64,000 bases of DNA from Actinomyces sp. B33 (GTDB lineage: Bacteria > Actinomycetota > Actinomycetes > Actinomycetales > Actinomycetaceae). A model generated the notes under the pieces. That model saw only the letters and a program-made list of their open reading frames with translations. It ran no database searches and was not told where the DNA came from. The translations under genes were made by a program, and so were the position numbers. This document shows, piece after piece, positions 24,025 through 33,993 of the stretch. Position 1 is the first letter of the stretch, and each line of letters opens with the position of its first letter. The DNA is taken from assembly GCF_028437565.1 (NCBI RefSeq), contig NZ_JAMRYR010000003.1, positions 186,001 to 250,000 on the forward strand. The letters run 5' to 3'.

Positions 24025-26139
24025 GTGAGTCCTGCCGCCGTTCCCGCTTCCGACTACTCCGCCCGCCACCTCTCGGTCCTCGAAGGGCTCGAAGCCGTGC
24101 GCAAGCGCCCCGGCATGTACATCGGGTCCACCGACCACCGCGGACTCATGCACTGCCTGTGGGAGATCATCGACAACGCCGTCGACGAGGCCCTCGAAGG
24201 GCACTGCGACACCATCGACGTGCGCCTCCACCCCGACCACTCCGCCTCCGTGTCCGACAACGGCCGCGGGATCCCCGTCGACGAGGTCCCCGGGGTCGGC
24301 CTGTCCGGCGTCGAGGTCGTCTTCACCAAGCTCCACGCCGGCGGCAAATTCGGGGGAGGCTCCTACGCCGCCTCCGGCGGCCTCCACGGCGTCGGCGCCT
24401 CCGTCGTCAACGCCCTGTCGGCCCGCATGGACGTCGAGGTCGACCGCGGGTCCAAGACCTGGCAGATGTGCTTCCGGCGCGGCGAGCCCGGAGAATTCGA
24501 CGACACCCGCCAGCGCACCCCGAATTCGCCCTTCACCCCCTTTACCGACTCCTCCAGGCTCAGGACCGTCGCCAAGGTGAAGAAGGCGACGACCGGGACG
24601 CGAGTGCGATTCTGGGCGGACTTCCAGATCTTCCCCGCCGACGAGGGCTTCTCGTGGGAGACGCTGCTCGCCCGGGCCCGGCAGACCGCGTTCCTCGTCC
24701 CGGGGCTGACGATCAACTGCTGGGACGAGCGCGGAGACACGGAAGCCCACGAGTCCTTCCGCTTCGATGGCGGAGTCGTCGACTTCGCGAACTGGCTGGC
24801 CCCCGACGGCCCGGTCACGGACACCTGGCGCATCACCGGTCAGGGCTCCTACACCGAGACCGTCCAGGCCCTCGACCCCGACACCGGCCACCTGACCCCC
24901 ACCGAGGTCGAGCGCACCTGCGAGGTCGACTGCGCGCTGCGCTGGGGCATCGGCTACGAGACGAACGTCCAATCCTTCGTCAACATCATCGCCACCCCCA
25001 AGGGGGGCACCCACGTCGCAGGCTTCGAGCAGGCCGTCCTCAAGGTCCTGCGCGCGCAGATCGACAAGAACGCCCGCAAGCTCAAGGTCGGGGCCAAGGA
25101 CGGGCGGCCCGAGAAAGAGGACGTCCAGGCCGGCATGACGGCCGTCGTCACCGTGCGCTTCCCCGAACCCCAATTCGAGGGGCAGACGAAGGAGGTCCTG
25201 GGCACCCCGCAGGTGCGCGCCGTCGTCGCCCGCGTCGTCTCCGACTGGCTGGCGGCGAAGTTCTCCTCCTCCAAGCGCGACGACAAGCAGCAGACCTCCC
25301 TTCTGATGGAGAAGGTCGTCGGCGAGATGAAGGCCCGTGTTTCGGCCAGGATCCACAAGGAGATCTCCCGCAAGAAGAACGCGCTGGAGACCTCCTCCCT
25401 GCCCGCCAAACTCGCCGACTGCCGGATGGAGGACGCCTGGAACACCGAGTTGTTCATCGTCGAGGGCGACTCCGCGCTGGGGACCGCCAAGGCCGCCCGT
25501 AACAGCCAGTACCAGGCGCTCTTCCCGATCCGCGGGAAGATCCTCAACGTCCAGAAGTCCTCGACCGCGGACATGCTCGCCAACGCCGAGTGCGCGAACA
25601 TCATCCAGGTCATCGGCGCCGGTTCGGGGCGCACCTTCGACCTCGACTCGGCCCGCTACGGCAAGGTGATCCTCATGACGGACGCCGACGTCGACGGCGC
25701 CCACATCCGCACCCTCCTGCTCACCCTGTTCTTCCGCTACATGCGGCCCATGGTCGAGGCCGGGCGCGTCTACGCGGCCGTCCCGCCCCTGCACCGCATC
25801 GAGGTCGCCGGCAAGGGGCGGCGGGCCCGGGAGTTCGTGTACACGTACTCCGAGGAGGAGCTCCACCGCACGCTGGCGTCCCTGCGCAAGTCGGGCCGCA
25901 CGTGGAAGGAGCCGATCCAGCGCTACAAGGGCCTGGGCGAGATGGACGCCGATCAGCTGGCCGAGACGACGATGGACCGGGCCCACCGGTCGCTGCGCCG
26001 GATCACCCTGGCCGACGAGGAGGCCCTGCGGCGGGCCGAGGACGTGTTCGAACTGCTCATGGGATCGGTCGTCGGCCCTCGGCGCGACTTCATCGTCGAG
26101 GGGTCGGCGGCCCTCGACCGCGAGAGGATTGACGCCTGA
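24025..26139 (+). CDS. parE: Type IIA topoisomerase subunit B (topoisomerase IV ParE / GyrB-like)
   Basis: A 704-residue ATPase subunit. The GHKL ATPase domain shows LEGLEAVRKRPGMYIGST near residue 14, EIIDNAVDEAL near 45, DNGRGIPVD near 75 and GGKFGGGSYAASGGLHGVGASVVNAL near 105. The TOPRIM domain shows ELFIVEGDSALGTAK near 475 and ILMTDADVDGAHIRTLL near 550. The C-terminal YKGLGEMDADQLAETTMD is near 635. The GTG start is set by a leaderless promoter; longer in-frame extensions upstream cross the promoter. The matching A subunit is encoded 4.7 kb away on the other strand, so assignment to topoisomerase IV rather than gyrase rests on this pairing and is moderately sure. Confidence 0.9.
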   Translation: MSPAAVPASDYSARHLSVLEGLEAVRKRPGMYIGSTDHRGLMHCLWEIIDNAVDEALEGHCDTIDVRLHPDHSASVSDNGRGIPVDEVPGVGLSGVEVVFTKLHAGGKFGGGSYAASGGLHGVGASVVNALSARMDVEVDRGSKTWQMCFRRGEPGEFDDTRQRTPNSPFTPFTDSSRLRTVAKVKKATTGTRVRFWADFQIFPADEGFSWETLLARARQTAFLVPGLTINCWDERGDTEAHESFRFDGGVVDFANWLAPDGPVTDTWRITGQGSYTETVQALDPDTGHLTPTEVERTCEVDCALRWGIGYETNVQSFVNIIATPKGGTHVAGFEQAVLKVLRAQIDKNARKLKVGAKDGRPEKEDVQAGMTAVVTVRFPEPQFEGQTKEVLGTPQVRAVVARVVSDWLAAKFSSSKRDDKQQTSLLMEKVVGEMKARVSARIHKEISRKKNALETSSLPAKLADCRMEDAWNTELFIVEGDSALGTAKAARNSQYQALFPIRGKILNVQKSSTADMLANAECANIIQVIGAGSGRTFDLDSARYGKVILMTDADVDGAHIRTLLLTLFFRYMRPMVEAGRVYAAVPPLHRIEVAGKGRRAREFVYTYSEEELHRTLASLRKSGRTWKEPIQRYKGLGEMDADQLAETTMDRAHRSLRRITLADEEALRRAEDVFELLMGSVVGPRRDFIVEGSAALDRERIDA

Positions 26140-26208
26140 GGACGCCCGCTGGCGGGCCCCGCCTCCCGGGAGCCCGACGCATATGTGACCTTGGGCCCGG
26201 TCTGCCCG

Positions 26209-26214
26209 TATCAT
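26209..26214 (+). promoter_or_regulatory. Leaderless -10 box of the first GNAT gene
   Basis: TATCAT ends 7 nt before ATG 26222, and no ribosome binding site lies in between. Confidence 0.5.
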
Positions 26215-26221
26215 GTGACGC

Positions 26222-27241
26222 ATGACAGGACTTGCCGAGCGACTCGCGCCGCCCGAGTCCGTCCCATACCCGGGGGAGCATCTGGGACTGCGATGGCGGA
26301 CGTTCACCGCGTCCGACGCGCCGGCCGTCTTCGACCTCATCCGATCGGTCGAGCACGCCGACTCGTCGTTCCGGCGCACCGGGGCCGGCGAGATCGCCGA
26401 CATGATCGAGGGGCGCTTCGGGCGCGACTGGGTCGACACGATCATCGGCCTGGACGCCGACAGGCGGATCTGCGCCGTCGGGATTGTCAGGGTCCTGAGG
26501 GCGGTCGACGACGGGGCCCACGCCGTCATCAACGCCTTCATCCACCCCCATTGGCGGGGCCGGGGGATCGGACGGGCCCTCCTGTACTGGCAGGACGGAC
26601 GCGCCCGGCAGATGCTCGTCGAGGCCTTCGGCGGCCAGTCCCCGATCCCCGCGTCCATCGCGAACTTCGTCGACGCCCACATGACGGACCGGCGCCGCCT
26701 GTACATCGCCGCGGGCTTCTACGCCAAGCGGACCTTCCAGGTGATGTACCGCGAACTGACCGGCGGGGAGATCATGCCCCAGGCTCGCCACGGCTACCGC
26801 GTCGTCGGATGGGACGACGCCCCCATCGACCGTGTCCGCGATATCCACCTGCGGGCCTTCCGCGATCACTTCCACTCGCAGATGAGCCCGGTGTGGTGGG
26901 ACGAGGCGATGAACGAGCTCGACCCGCGCTGGTCGTTCATCGCGCTGTCTCCCGAGGGCGAGCCCGTCGGCTACTGCTTGACGGGGCGGCCCGCCGACCG
27001 TTGGGCCGCGACCGGGCGGACCGAGGCCTACGTCTCGCTCCTGGGGGTCGACCGCGATCACCGGGGCAAATCCCTGGCGCGGGTCCTCCTGGAGTCCTCG
27101 GCAGCGGCCGCCGCGGCCAACGGCATGACGAGGATCGGCTTGGACGTCGACACGCTCAGCGCCTCGAACGCCCATGGCATCTACGAGCATCTCGGCTTCG
27201 TCGACGACCAGGCAGAGGTCTATTACACGATCGATCTGTGA
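26222..27241 (+). CDS. Tandem GNAT-domain acetyltransferase
   Basis: A 339-residue protein with two GNAT folds, the architecture of mycothiol synthase and related actinobacterial acyltransferases. Each half has an acetyl-CoA binding loop: HPHWRGRGIGRALLYWQ near residue 103 and VDRDHRGKSLARVLLESS near 275. The second ends with the characteristic NAHGIYEHLGF near 320. Substrate unknown. It is followed 13 nt later by a gene of similar architecture, and both lie between the topoisomerase IV subunit genes. Confidence 0.82.
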   Translation: MTGLAERLAPPESVPYPGEHLGLRWRTFTASDAPAVFDLIRSVEHADSSFRRTGAGEIADMIEGRFGRDWVDTIIGLDADRRICAVGIVRVLRAVDDGAHAVINAFIHPHWRGRGIGRALLYWQDGRARQMLVEAFGGQSPIPASIANFVDAHMTDRRRLYIAAGFYAKRTFQVMYRELTGGEIMPQARHGYRVVGWDDAPIDRVRDIHLRAFRDHFHSQMSPVWWDEAMNELDPRWSFIALSPEGEPVGYCLTGRPADRWAATGRTEAYVSLLGVDRDHRGKSLARVLLESSAAAAAANGMTRIGLDVDTLSASNAHGIYEHLGFVDDQAEVYYTIDL

Positions 27242-27254
27242 AAGGGACGCCGTC

Positions 27255-28301
27255 ATGAACGACTACGCGCCCCCGACCGGCGAGATCCCCCTGGCGGTGC
27301 GCGCCGGCGCCGCCGAATCGGTGCCCATGCCCGACAGCCACCACGGCGTCGTCTGGGAGGACCTGACCGAGGGGCACCTGTACGCGCTGACGTCCCTCCT
27401 GGCCCGCATCGAGGCGCAGGACAATCCGGCGTACCGCACGTCGCGCGACGAGGTCGCCGAGATGCTCGCGGACACGGCCCGATGGCGGGGGATCGCCGGA
27501 TTCGCCACCCGCGGGATGGCCCAGGGGAGGATGGTGGCCTTCGCCCAGGTCGCGCTCCGCTTCCCCGGTCACGTCGAGTGCGTGTGCCAGGGCGGGGTCG
27601 ATCCCGCGTTCCGGCGCGTCGGCCTGGGGGGGACGCTCGTCGACTGGCAGGAGGCGACGGCCCGCCAGATGCTCGCCGAGATCCCCGGTTCGCCGCGCGC
27701 CCAGATCGTCGCCCACGTCGAGGCCGGGCAGCACGACCTCGAGGAGCAGCTCAAATCCCGGGGCTTCCACTGGGCGAGGACCTACTACGAGCTGCGCGCC
27801 GACCTGGCGGACATCCCCGAGCCGCCGATGCTCGGACGGTACCTGTCGATCGAGCCGTGGGCCGACGAGTGGGAAGAGCCGGCTCGGCGCGCCGCGAACC
27901 TCCTCAACGAGCAGGAGTGGGGCAGGCCCCCGATCACCGAGGAGCAGTGGCTTCAGGGGCGCACCTCCTTCGCCCCCGAATGGTCCTTCGTCGCCGTCGA
28001 CCGGCAGGGGGACCGGCCCCGCATCGCCGGGTTCCTCCTCGCCTCGCGCTACGAGCAGGACTGGGCGGCGCTGGGATGGAAGGAGGGCTACATCGACCAG
28101 ATGGGGGTCCTCGAGGAGTGGCGGCTCACCCACGCGGTCGACGCCCTGATCCTCGCCTCGATGAGGGCCCAGGCGCGCGACGGCATGGATCGTATCGGCG
28201 CCGGCCTGGGCTCGGCGAACCGCTCGGGGGCGCTGGCCGTCTACGACTACCTGGGCTTTAGGACCCTCGGGCAGACGCGCCTGTACGCCATCGAGGTCTG
28301 A
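27255..28301 (+). CDS. Second tandem GNAT-domain protein
   Basis: A 348-residue relative of the preceding gene with a comparable two-lobe layout: DPAFRRVGLGGTLVDWQ near residue 116, and a second lobe with VLEEWRLTHAVDALILASM near 285 and the typical ALAVYDYLGFRTLG near 325. The second lobe's CoA loop is atypical (EEWRLTHAV lacks the usual R-x-x-G-x-G/A), so that half may be non-catalytic. Sequence likeness in size and order suggests the pair arose by duplication. It is cotranscribed with the first gene. Substrate unknown. Confidence 0.78.
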   Translation: MNDYAPPTGEIPLAVRAGAAESVPMPDSHHGVVWEDLTEGHLYALTSLLARIEAQDNPAYRTSRDEVAEMLADTARWRGIAGFATRGMAQGRMVAFAQVALRFPGHVECVCQGGVDPAFRRVGLGGTLVDWQEATARQMLAEIPGSPRAQIVAHVEAGQHDLEEQLKSRGFHWARTYYELRADLADIPEPPMLGRYLSIEPWADEWEEPARRAANLLNEQEWGRPPITEEQWLQGRTSFAPEWSFVAVDRQGDRPRIAGFLLASRYEQDWAALGWKEGYIDQMGVLEEWRLTHAVDALILASMRAQARDGMDRIGAGLGSANRSGALAVYDYLGFRTLGQTRLYAIEV

Positions 28302-28326
28302 GCCCGGCGAGAGCCCGGGTCGCGCG

Positions 28327-28353
28327 GACGCCGGTCGGCACGACGTCGGCGTC
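28327..28353. terminator. Hairpin between convergent GNAT and parC genes
   Basis: GACGCCG (28327-28333) pairs with CGGCGTC (28347-28353), continued inward by a GTCG/CGAC stem with a small bulge. It sits in the 78-nt gap between the two stops. Confidence 0.5.
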
Positions 28354-28379
28354 CCGGACCGCGCCGACGGGGCCGCCCC

Positions 28380-30851
28380 TCAGCCGATGGAGGCGATGGC
28401 GAAGGTCAGGGGGGATCCGGAGCCGTCGCGGCGCTCGTCGAGATCCGGCAGCTCCACGGGCGCCCCATCCGCGGAGGCGGCCCGCGCCGGCGCCTGGCCG
28501 ACCCACCCGATGTCGAGGCGGTCCTCCCCGCGCAGGAAGCGCTGAGCGCGCACCCCCTGGCCGCCGCGGCCCTTGGACGGGTAGAGGGCCAGGGGCGTGA
28601 CCTTGGCCGTCGTCTGCCCGGTGCCGGGCAGCGCCCCCTCGGCGGCGGCGACCGTGACGACGACGGCCTCGTCGGGGGCGTCGACGACCCAGAAGCCGAT
28701 GACGCAGGCCCCGTCGGAGACCTTGATGCCGGCCATGCCGCCGGCGGTGCGCCCCTGGGGTCGGACTTTGGCCGCCGGGGTGCGCAGGAGCTGGGCGTCC
28801 GACGTGAGGAACACGAGGTCGGAGGCGTCCGAGGAGGGGCCCGCGCCGACGAGCCGGTCGCCCTCGTCGAGGGAGATCACCTCCCATTCGTCGCGCTGGA
28901 GGACGTCGGGGCGCAGGCGCTTGACGACGCCTCGGGCCGTGCCCATCGCGATGACGGACTCCCCCTCGGGGTCGAGGAGGCCGACGGCCGGGGAGTCCGA
29001 GTGGAGGAGCAGGGAGGCGGGGGTGGCGGCCGCCAGGGACAGCCCCGTGTCGAAGCGGGGGAGGGCCGGCAGGGAGACGACGTCGATCCGGCGGGCCAGG
29101 CCGTCGGCGGTGATGACGGCGACCTGGGAGCGGGCCGTCGAGGGGAGCTGGGCTCGCCAGCCGTCGTGGGCGGCGCGGGGCCCGGCCTCGAGCGGGTCTC
29201 CGCCCTCGATGCGGGCCAGGGCCCCCGCGGCGGACAGGACGACGACGCACGGGTCGTCGGGGATCTGCAGATCCATCCCCTTGCCGGAGCGGGACACGGC
29301 GGGCAGGGCGGCGAGGGAGGCGTCCGAGCCCGCGACGTCGGCGGCGGCCTCGGCTCCCGTGGACGCCAGGAGGAGGGTGCGCCGCGGAGTGCCCAGGCGG
29401 GCGGACACGTCGGCGAGCTCCGTCTTGACGAGGGCGCGCAGCAGGTGGGGCTGGTCGAGGATCTCGCGCAGCTCGGCGATCCGGGCGGCCAGGTCGTCGC
29501 GCTCCGACTCCAGTTCGATCCGCGAGAATTTCGTCAGGCGGCGCAGGCGCAGTTCGAGGATGTAGGACGCCTGAGCCTCGGACAGGTCGAAGGCCGTCAT
29601 CAGGCGGGCGCGGGCGGTCTCGGCGTCGTCGGAGGAGCGGATGATCGCGATGACGTCGTCGATGTCGAGGATCGCGACGAGGAGGCCCTCGACGAGGTGG
29701 AGCCGCTCCTCGTGGCGGGCGAGGCGATGCCGGCTGCGGCGGGTCGTCACGTCGATGCGGTGGTCGACGAAGACCCGGAGCATCTCCTTGAGGCCGAGGG
29801 TCTGCGGCTGGCCGTCGACGAGGGCGACCGCGTTGATCGAGAAGGAGTCCTCCAGGGGGGTGCGCTTGTAGAGCTGCTGGAGGACGGCCTCGGGGTTGAA
29901 CCCGTTCTTCACCTCGATGACGAGGCGCAGCCCGTGGATGCGGTCCGTGTAGTTCTGGACGGCGGAGATCCCCTTGAGGCGCCCGGCCGACACGTTCTCC
30001 TTGATCTTCTCGATGACCTTCTCCGGGCCGACCATGTACGGCAGCTCGGTGACGACCAGGCCGGTCTTGCGCGCGGTGATCCGTTCGACGGCGACTTTCG
30101 CCCGGGTCCTGAAGGCGCCGCGCCCCGTCTCGTAGGCCTCCTTGATCCCGTCGAGGCCGACGATGACGCCGCCCTCGGGCAGGTCGGGGCCCGGGACGAA
30201 TCGCATGAGGTCGGCGACCGAGGCGTCGGGGTGGTCGAGGAGGTGGATCGCGGCGGCGATCGTCTCGGCGAGGTTGTGCGGCGCGATGTTCGTCGCCATG
30301 CCCACGGCGATGCCGGAGGCGCCGTTGACGAGGAGCTGGGGGAAGGCCGCCGGCAGGACGTCGGGCTGCATGAACTGGTTGTCGTAGTTGGGGACGAAGT
30401 CGACGGTGTCCTCGTCCAGGCCCGTGACGAGGTCGAGGGCCGACGGGGCCATCCGCGCCTCGGTGTAGCGGGCCGCCGCCGGCCCGTCGTCGAGGGACCC
30501 GAAGTTGCCGTGCCCGTCGATCAGGGGGACGCGCAGGTTGAAGGGTTGGGCGAGGCGGACGAGGGCCTCGTAGATCGCGGAGTCTCCGTGGGGGTGGAGC
30601 TTGCCCATGACCTCGCCGACGACCCGCTGGGACTTGACGTGCCCGCGGTCGGGGCGCAGCCCCATCTGATCCATCTGGTAGAGGATGCGGCGCTGGACGG
30701 GCTTGAGGCCGTCACGGGCGTCGGGCAGGGCCCGGGCGTAGATGACGGAGACCGCATATTCGAGGAAGGACCCCTTCATCTCGGCGGAGACATCGATCTC
30801 GGAGATGTGCTCGTCCTCGGGCAGGTCGACGATCAGGTCCTTCTTCGGCAT
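28380..30851 (-). CDS. parC: Type IIA topoisomerase subunit A (topoisomerase IV ParC / GyrA-like)
   Basis: An 823-residue DNA cleavage subunit. The breakage domain has [22 protein letters not shown] near residue 33 and the quinolone region [19 protein letters not shown] near 78 with the sensitive-type Ser and an acidic Glu. The catalytic tyrosine lies in ARYTEARM near 118, and [13 protein letters not shown] follows near 160. The C-terminal half forms the beta-pinwheel; the nearest thing to a GyrA box is [10 protein letters not shown] near 770, which differs from QRRGGKG and favours ParC. ATG 30851 is chosen because GATAAT ends 7 nt upstream (leaderless); ATG 30860 would fall inside that box. 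Confidence 0.88.
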   Translation of the reverse strand: MPKKDLIVDLPEDEHISEIDVSAEMKGSFLEYAVSVIYARALPDARDGLKPVQRRILYQMDQMGLRPDRGHVKSQRVVGEVMGKLHPHGDSAIYEALVRLAQPFNLRVPLIDGHGNFGSLDDGPAAARYTEARMAPSALDLVTGLDEDTVDFVPNYDNQFMQPDVLPAAFPQLLVNGASGIAVGMATNIAPHNLAETIAAAIHLLDHPDASVADLMRFVPGPDLPEGGVIVGLDGIKEAYETGRGAFRTRAKVAVERITARKTGLVVTELPYMVGPEKVIEKIKENVSAGRLKGISAVQNYTDRIHGLRLVIEVKNGFNPEAVLQQLYKRTPLEDSFSINAVALVDGQPQTLGLKEMLRVFVDHRIDVTTRRSRHRLARHEERLHLVEGLLVAILDIDDVIAIIRSSDDAETARARLMTAFDLSEAQASYILELRLRRLTKFSRIELESERDDLAARIAELREILDQPHLLRALVKTELADVSARLGTPRRTLLLASTGAEAAADVAGSDASLAALPAVSRSGKGMDLQIPDDPCVVVLSAAGALARIEGGDPLEAGPRAAHDGWRAQLPSTARSQVAVITADGLARRIDVVSLPALPRFDTGLSLAAATPASLLLHSDSPAVGLLDPEGESVIAMGTARGVVKRLRPDVLQRDEWEVISLDEGDRLVGAGPSSDASDLVFLTSDAQLLRTPAAKVRPQGRTAGGMAGIKVSDGACVIGFWVVDAPDEAVVVTVAAAEGALPGTGQTTAKVTPLALYPSKGRGGQGVRAQRFLRGEDRLDIGWVGQAPARAASADGAPVELPDLDERRDGSGSPLTFAIASIG

Positions 30852-30858
30852 GATCGGC

Positions 30859-30864
30859 ATTATC
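30859..30864 (-). promoter_or_regulatory. parC: Leaderless -10 box of parC
   Basis: GATAAT on the minus strand (30864-30859) precedes ATG 30851 by 7 nt and decides that start. Confidence 0.55.
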
Positions 30865-30907
30865 CCGAGCCTGGTGGAGCGGTTTCGACTCCCACGCCGC
30901 TCGACGG

Positions 30908-30913
30908 CACAAT
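30908..30913 (+). promoter_or_regulatory. Leaderless -10 box of the DUF5998 gene
   Basis: CACAAT ends 6 nt before ATG 30920. It is back to back with the parC promoter within a 68-nt divergent gap. Confidence 0.5.
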
Positions 30914-30919
30914 GGGTGG

Positions 30920-31456
30920 ATGGACACATGGGAGAGGATCGAGCGGACGGGCTTCTACCCGCGGGTCGTCGCGCGGGCGCTCGCCCGGGCCCTCGCGGGG
31001 GACGAGCCGCTGGCGAGCGTGTGCCAGGTCGACGCGGCCTTCGACCGGGGCTCGGTCTTCCGCCACCTGACGGTAGCGGTCCTCACCGAGCGGAGCCTGA
31101 TCCACGTCCACGTCGACGAGCTCGACGGCGGGGGAGCGGGCCTGGCGTCGTCGGTCCACCCGATCGGCAGGATCGGCGCCGTGTCGACGATGGAGGTCCT
31201 CGACGACCCGGAGGCCGACGGGTCGGTCAGCGAGCTGACGATCGCCATCGACCTGGGGGGCCAGCGCCGCACGGAGGTCGAGCCCGCCCAATGCGACGAT
31301 CCCGAGTGCCCCGCCGATCACGGCTACACGGCCTCGTCCTTCCCCGACGACCTGACGCTGCGCGTGTCGGCGGCGGCCGACGGCCCCGACCTGCTCGCCG
31401 AGGCCGAGCGCTTCGTTGACGAACTGCGCCGGGTGATGGGAGGGGCCCGTGCGTGA
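30920..31456 (+). CDS. DUF5998 family protein
   Basis: A 178-residue actinobacterial protein of unknown function. The first part, [30 protein letters not shown] in outline, and the C-terminal cysteines/histidine in [15 protein letters not shown] near residue 125 are the features by which I assign it to DUF5998. The Cys-x4-Cys...His group could bind a metal. The final codons overlap the GTG of the next gene by 8 nt, so the two are cotranscribed, as they usually are in this phylum. Confidence 0.75.
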   Translation: MDTWERIERTGFYPRVVARALARALAGDEPLASVCQVDAAFDRGSVFRHLTVAVLTERSLIHVHVDELDGGGAGLASSVHPIGRIGAVSTMEVLDDPEADGSVSELTIAIDLGGQRRTEVEPAQCDDPECPADHGYTASSFPDDLTLRVSAAADGPDLLAEAERFVDELRRVMGGARA

Positions 31457-32597
31457 ACGGCCCGTCGGACTCGACCTGCCCGGCGCCGACCTGCCCGGCG
31501 CTGACGCGCTGCGCCTGACGGACGTCCTCCCGGCCGCCCTCGCCGTCCTCGACGGGGGACTGCCCGGCGCGGACGCGGCGGCCCGAGACGCCCTGGGGCT
31601 CGACGGCGGCGCCGACCAGCTCCTCGTGGTCCTCGTCGACGGCCTGGGCCTCGTCCCCCTGATGGACCGCCTCGGGCACGCGCCGGTCCTTCGGTCCCTG
31701 CGCGACGAGTTCCGGACGGCCCACACCGTCGCCCCGTCGACGACGGCGGCGGCGATCACCGCTTTCGGCACCGGCGCGTTCCCGGGCGCCACCCGGATGA
31801 CCGGCTACTCGGTGCTCTACGACTACCGGGTGATGAACCTCCTCGCCTTCGAGGGCGGGCCCGTCGTCGAGGAATGGCAGGCGCTCCCGACGCTCTTCGA
31901 GGGGCTCGCGGGCGCGGGGGTCGACTCCGCGGTGGTCTCCCCGTCGAGCTTCGCCGGCTCGGGCCTGACCCGCGCGGCCCTGCGCGGGGCCCGGCACGTC
32001 GGCGCCCTGTCCCTCGACGACCGGTGCGACGCGGCTCTGCGGGAGCTGCGCGCGGGGACCCGGGTCGTCTACCTCTACTGGTCGCAGATCGACCACGTCG
32101 GCCATGCCCACGGCCTCGCCTCGCCCCAGTGGGAGGACGCCCTGGAGGAACTCGACGGGGCGATCGGCGCGTTGATCCGTCGGGCGGGCCCGCGCGTGCG
32201 AATGGTCCTGACCGCAGACCACGGGATGGTTGACGTCGCCGCCTCCGGCCTCATCGACGTCGCCGGGGACGCGGCGCTGTCCGACGGGGTGCTCGCCATC
32301 GCCGGGGAGACCCGCGCCGTCCACCTCCACGCGGAGCCGGGGCGCGCCGACGAGGTCGTCGCCCGGTGGCGGGAGGTCCTCGGCGAGCGCGCGTGGATCG
32401 TCGGATCGTCCGATCTGGCGGCCGTCCTGGGCGAGGGGCCGGGTGCCGATACGGTCGGCGACGCCCTCGTGTTCATGCGCGGGCGCCACGGGGTCGTCGA
32501 TTCGCGGACCCAGTCGGCGCACTCGATCGCCATGCCCGGGGTGCACGGGTCGTTGACGTCCGACGAGATGCTGATCCCCGTGCTGCCCCTGACCTGA
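31449..32597 (+). CDS. Alkaline phosphatase superfamily nucleotide pyrophosphatase/phosphodiesterase
   Basis: A 382-residue metal-dependent hydrolase of the phosphodiesterase/nucleotide pyrophosphatase branch. Metal and nucleophile positions are visible: VVLVDGLGLVPL near residue 60 (Asp), APSTTAAAITAFGTG near 98 (Thr nucleophile), SQIDHVGHAHG near 212 (Asp, His), TADHGMVD near 258 (Asp-His) and PGVHGS near 366 (His). No signal peptide is seen, so it is cytoplasmic. GTG 31449 overlaps the previous gene. The substrate is unknown. Confidence 0.8.
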   Translation: MRERPVGLDLPGADLPGADALRLTDVLPAALAVLDGGLPGADAAARDALGLDGGADQLLVVLVDGLGLVPLMDRLGHAPVLRSLRDEFRTAHTVAPSTTAAAITAFGTGAFPGATRMTGYSVLYDYRVMNLLAFEGGPVVEEWQALPTLFEGLAGAGVDSAVVSPSSFAGSGLTRAALRGARHVGALSLDDRCDAALRELRAGTRVVYLYWSQIDHVGHAHGLASPQWEDALEELDGAIGALIRRAGPRVRMVLTADHGMVDVAASGLIDVAGDAALSDGVLAIAGETRAVHLHAEPGRADEVVARWREVLGERAWIVGSSDLAAVLGEGPGADTVGDALVFMRGRHGVVDSRTQSAHSIAMPGVHGSLTSDEMLIPVLPLT

Positions 32598-32690
32598 GGT
32601 GCGTCCGGTCGGGCCCGTCCGGGACGGCGCCGGACACGCGGGATGCCCGGGCCGACGTCTTTCGATCGGGCCGGTCGTCGGCCGGGCCGA

Positions 32691-33845
32691 CTACTTGGGC
32701 TTGGACCCGAAGACGATCTCGTCCCAACTGGGGACCGACCGCCGCTTCGACTTCGCCTTCCTCGACGGCTCCTGCTCGTCGAGGTCCTCCATCCCGGGCA
32801 GGGCCCCCGTCCGGGGCTCGTCGATGACGCGGATCGAGGGGGCGGTCGCGGCGGGAGGGACCGGCGCAGCGGCGGGCCCCTCCACGGGATCCGGCTGGTC
32901 GTCGGCGCCGGCGGTTTCGGTGGGGTGCTCCGGCCGGGAGGGCGCGGAGGCGGTCAGCCAGAACGCGGTCGTGTCGCGGGAGGCCGGGGCCCTCTCGTCG
33001 TGGTCGTCCACAACGAGAGGCTCCTCCTTGGTCCGCGCGTGGGCCAGCGAGTAGATCCTCGCCGAGATCGACGAGGGCTCCGCCTCGGGGGAGGCGGGCT
33101 CCTCATCGACGGGCGCGGCCTCGTCCCGAGGGTCGTCGTCGAGGTCGTACTCGATCTCCTGGCGCTTGCCCCGGGCGGCGTTGAGCCGGTCGAGGATCGC
33201 TTCACGGGACCGGACCTCCTCGAGGTCGGCCTCGTCGCGCTCGGGCGCGGGCAGCGGGGTGAAGATCGAGGCGGCCGGCGTCTGCGAGACGGTCTCGGTG
33301 ATCCACCGGGCCTCCTGGTCGACGGCCTCGAGGGCCCCCGACGCGGTGAACAGCCAGTGGGCGCCGTGCTCGGCCGCGCCCTGGACGAAGGTCAGGCAGA
33401 TCTGCCAGGGGCCCGAGGCCTCGCGCTGGGCGCTCCATTCGAGGGAGTCGGGGGAGACGCCGCGGGCGGCGAGCCGGTCGATGACGAGGTCGCGCATCGT
33501 GGGCCCGTCGGACTCCTGGCCGATCCGCGTCGCCAGGGCGCGGGAGAGGGCGTAGTCCTTCTCGGCGGCGACCGGGGCCTCGAAGCGCTGGACATGGCGC
33601 AGCTCCATGCCGTGGCGCGAGGCGATGTCCTCGGGGGTCGCGCCGGCTCGCAGGAGGGCCTGGATCTCGCCGGGGCGCAGGACCGGTCGGGCGAGGTCGG
33701 GGGCGGCGTCGATCCTCGGGCGATCCCGGCGGACCGAGCCGCGCAGTTCGTCGGTGATCTGAACGCTGTACCGCTCCCCCTGGCGATCGGTGAGCACCAG
33801 GGTCTCACCGTCGCCGCCGATACCGAGCAGTTCGAGCTCGATCAT
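32691..33845 (-). CDS. sepH: Septation protein SepH
   Basis: A 384-residue protein with the N-terminal DUF3071 region (MIELELLGIGGDGETLVLTD, then LRPGEIQALLRAGATPEDIASRHG, a helix-turn-helix-like motif near residue 65) and a long acidic, Pro-rich disordered tail ending in a conserved WDEIVFGSK motif. SepH binds FtsZ and promotes Z-ring assembly in actinobacteria. ATG 33845 has AGGAGG 5 nt upstream; the GTG 6 nt earlier overlaps that site and is rejected. It is divergent from the DUF4193 gene, the usual arrangement. Confidence 0.87.
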   Translation of the reverse strand: MIELELLGIGGDGETLVLTDRQGERYSVQITDELRGSVRRDRPRIDAAPDLARPVLRPGEIQALLRAGATPEDIASRHGMELRHVQRFEAPVAAEKDYALSRALATRIGQESDGPTMRDLVIDRLAARGVSPDSLEWSAQREASGPWQICLTFVQGAAEHGAHWLFTASGALEAVDQEARWITETVSQTPAASIFTPLPAPERDEADLEEVRSREAILDRLNAARGKRQEIEYDLDDDPRDEAAPVDEEPASPEAEPSSISARIYSLAHARTKEEPLVVDDHDERAPASRDTTAFWLTASAPSRPEHPTETAGADDQPDPVEGPAAAPVPPAATAPSIRVIDEPRTGALPGMEDLDEQEPSRKAKSKRRSVPSWDEIVFGSKPK

Positions 33846-33953
33846 GGACACCTCCTGGACGTCGTCATCGGAATCGTCTCAAATGAAGAGAGGCCTCGCT
33901 CGGTCTCGTCTCGCGTGTCCGCAATGTCGATGGCGCCACACCCCGTCAAGTGT

Positions 33954-33959
33954 TATCCT
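33954..33959 (+). promoter_or_regulatory. -10 box of the DUF4193 operon
   Basis: TATCCT, followed by a ~28-nt leader with GGGAGGG (33979-33985) as ribosome site before ATG 33994. Confidence 0.45.
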
Positions 33960-33993
33960 CCCTGCGCCGAGACCCGTAAGGGAGGGAACGACC

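Noticed and set aside
23539-26706. A 1055-residue minus-strand frame across parE
   Set aside because: Only its last 75 codons (the small zinc-ribbon gene, 23766-23539) are real; the rest is antisense to parE.
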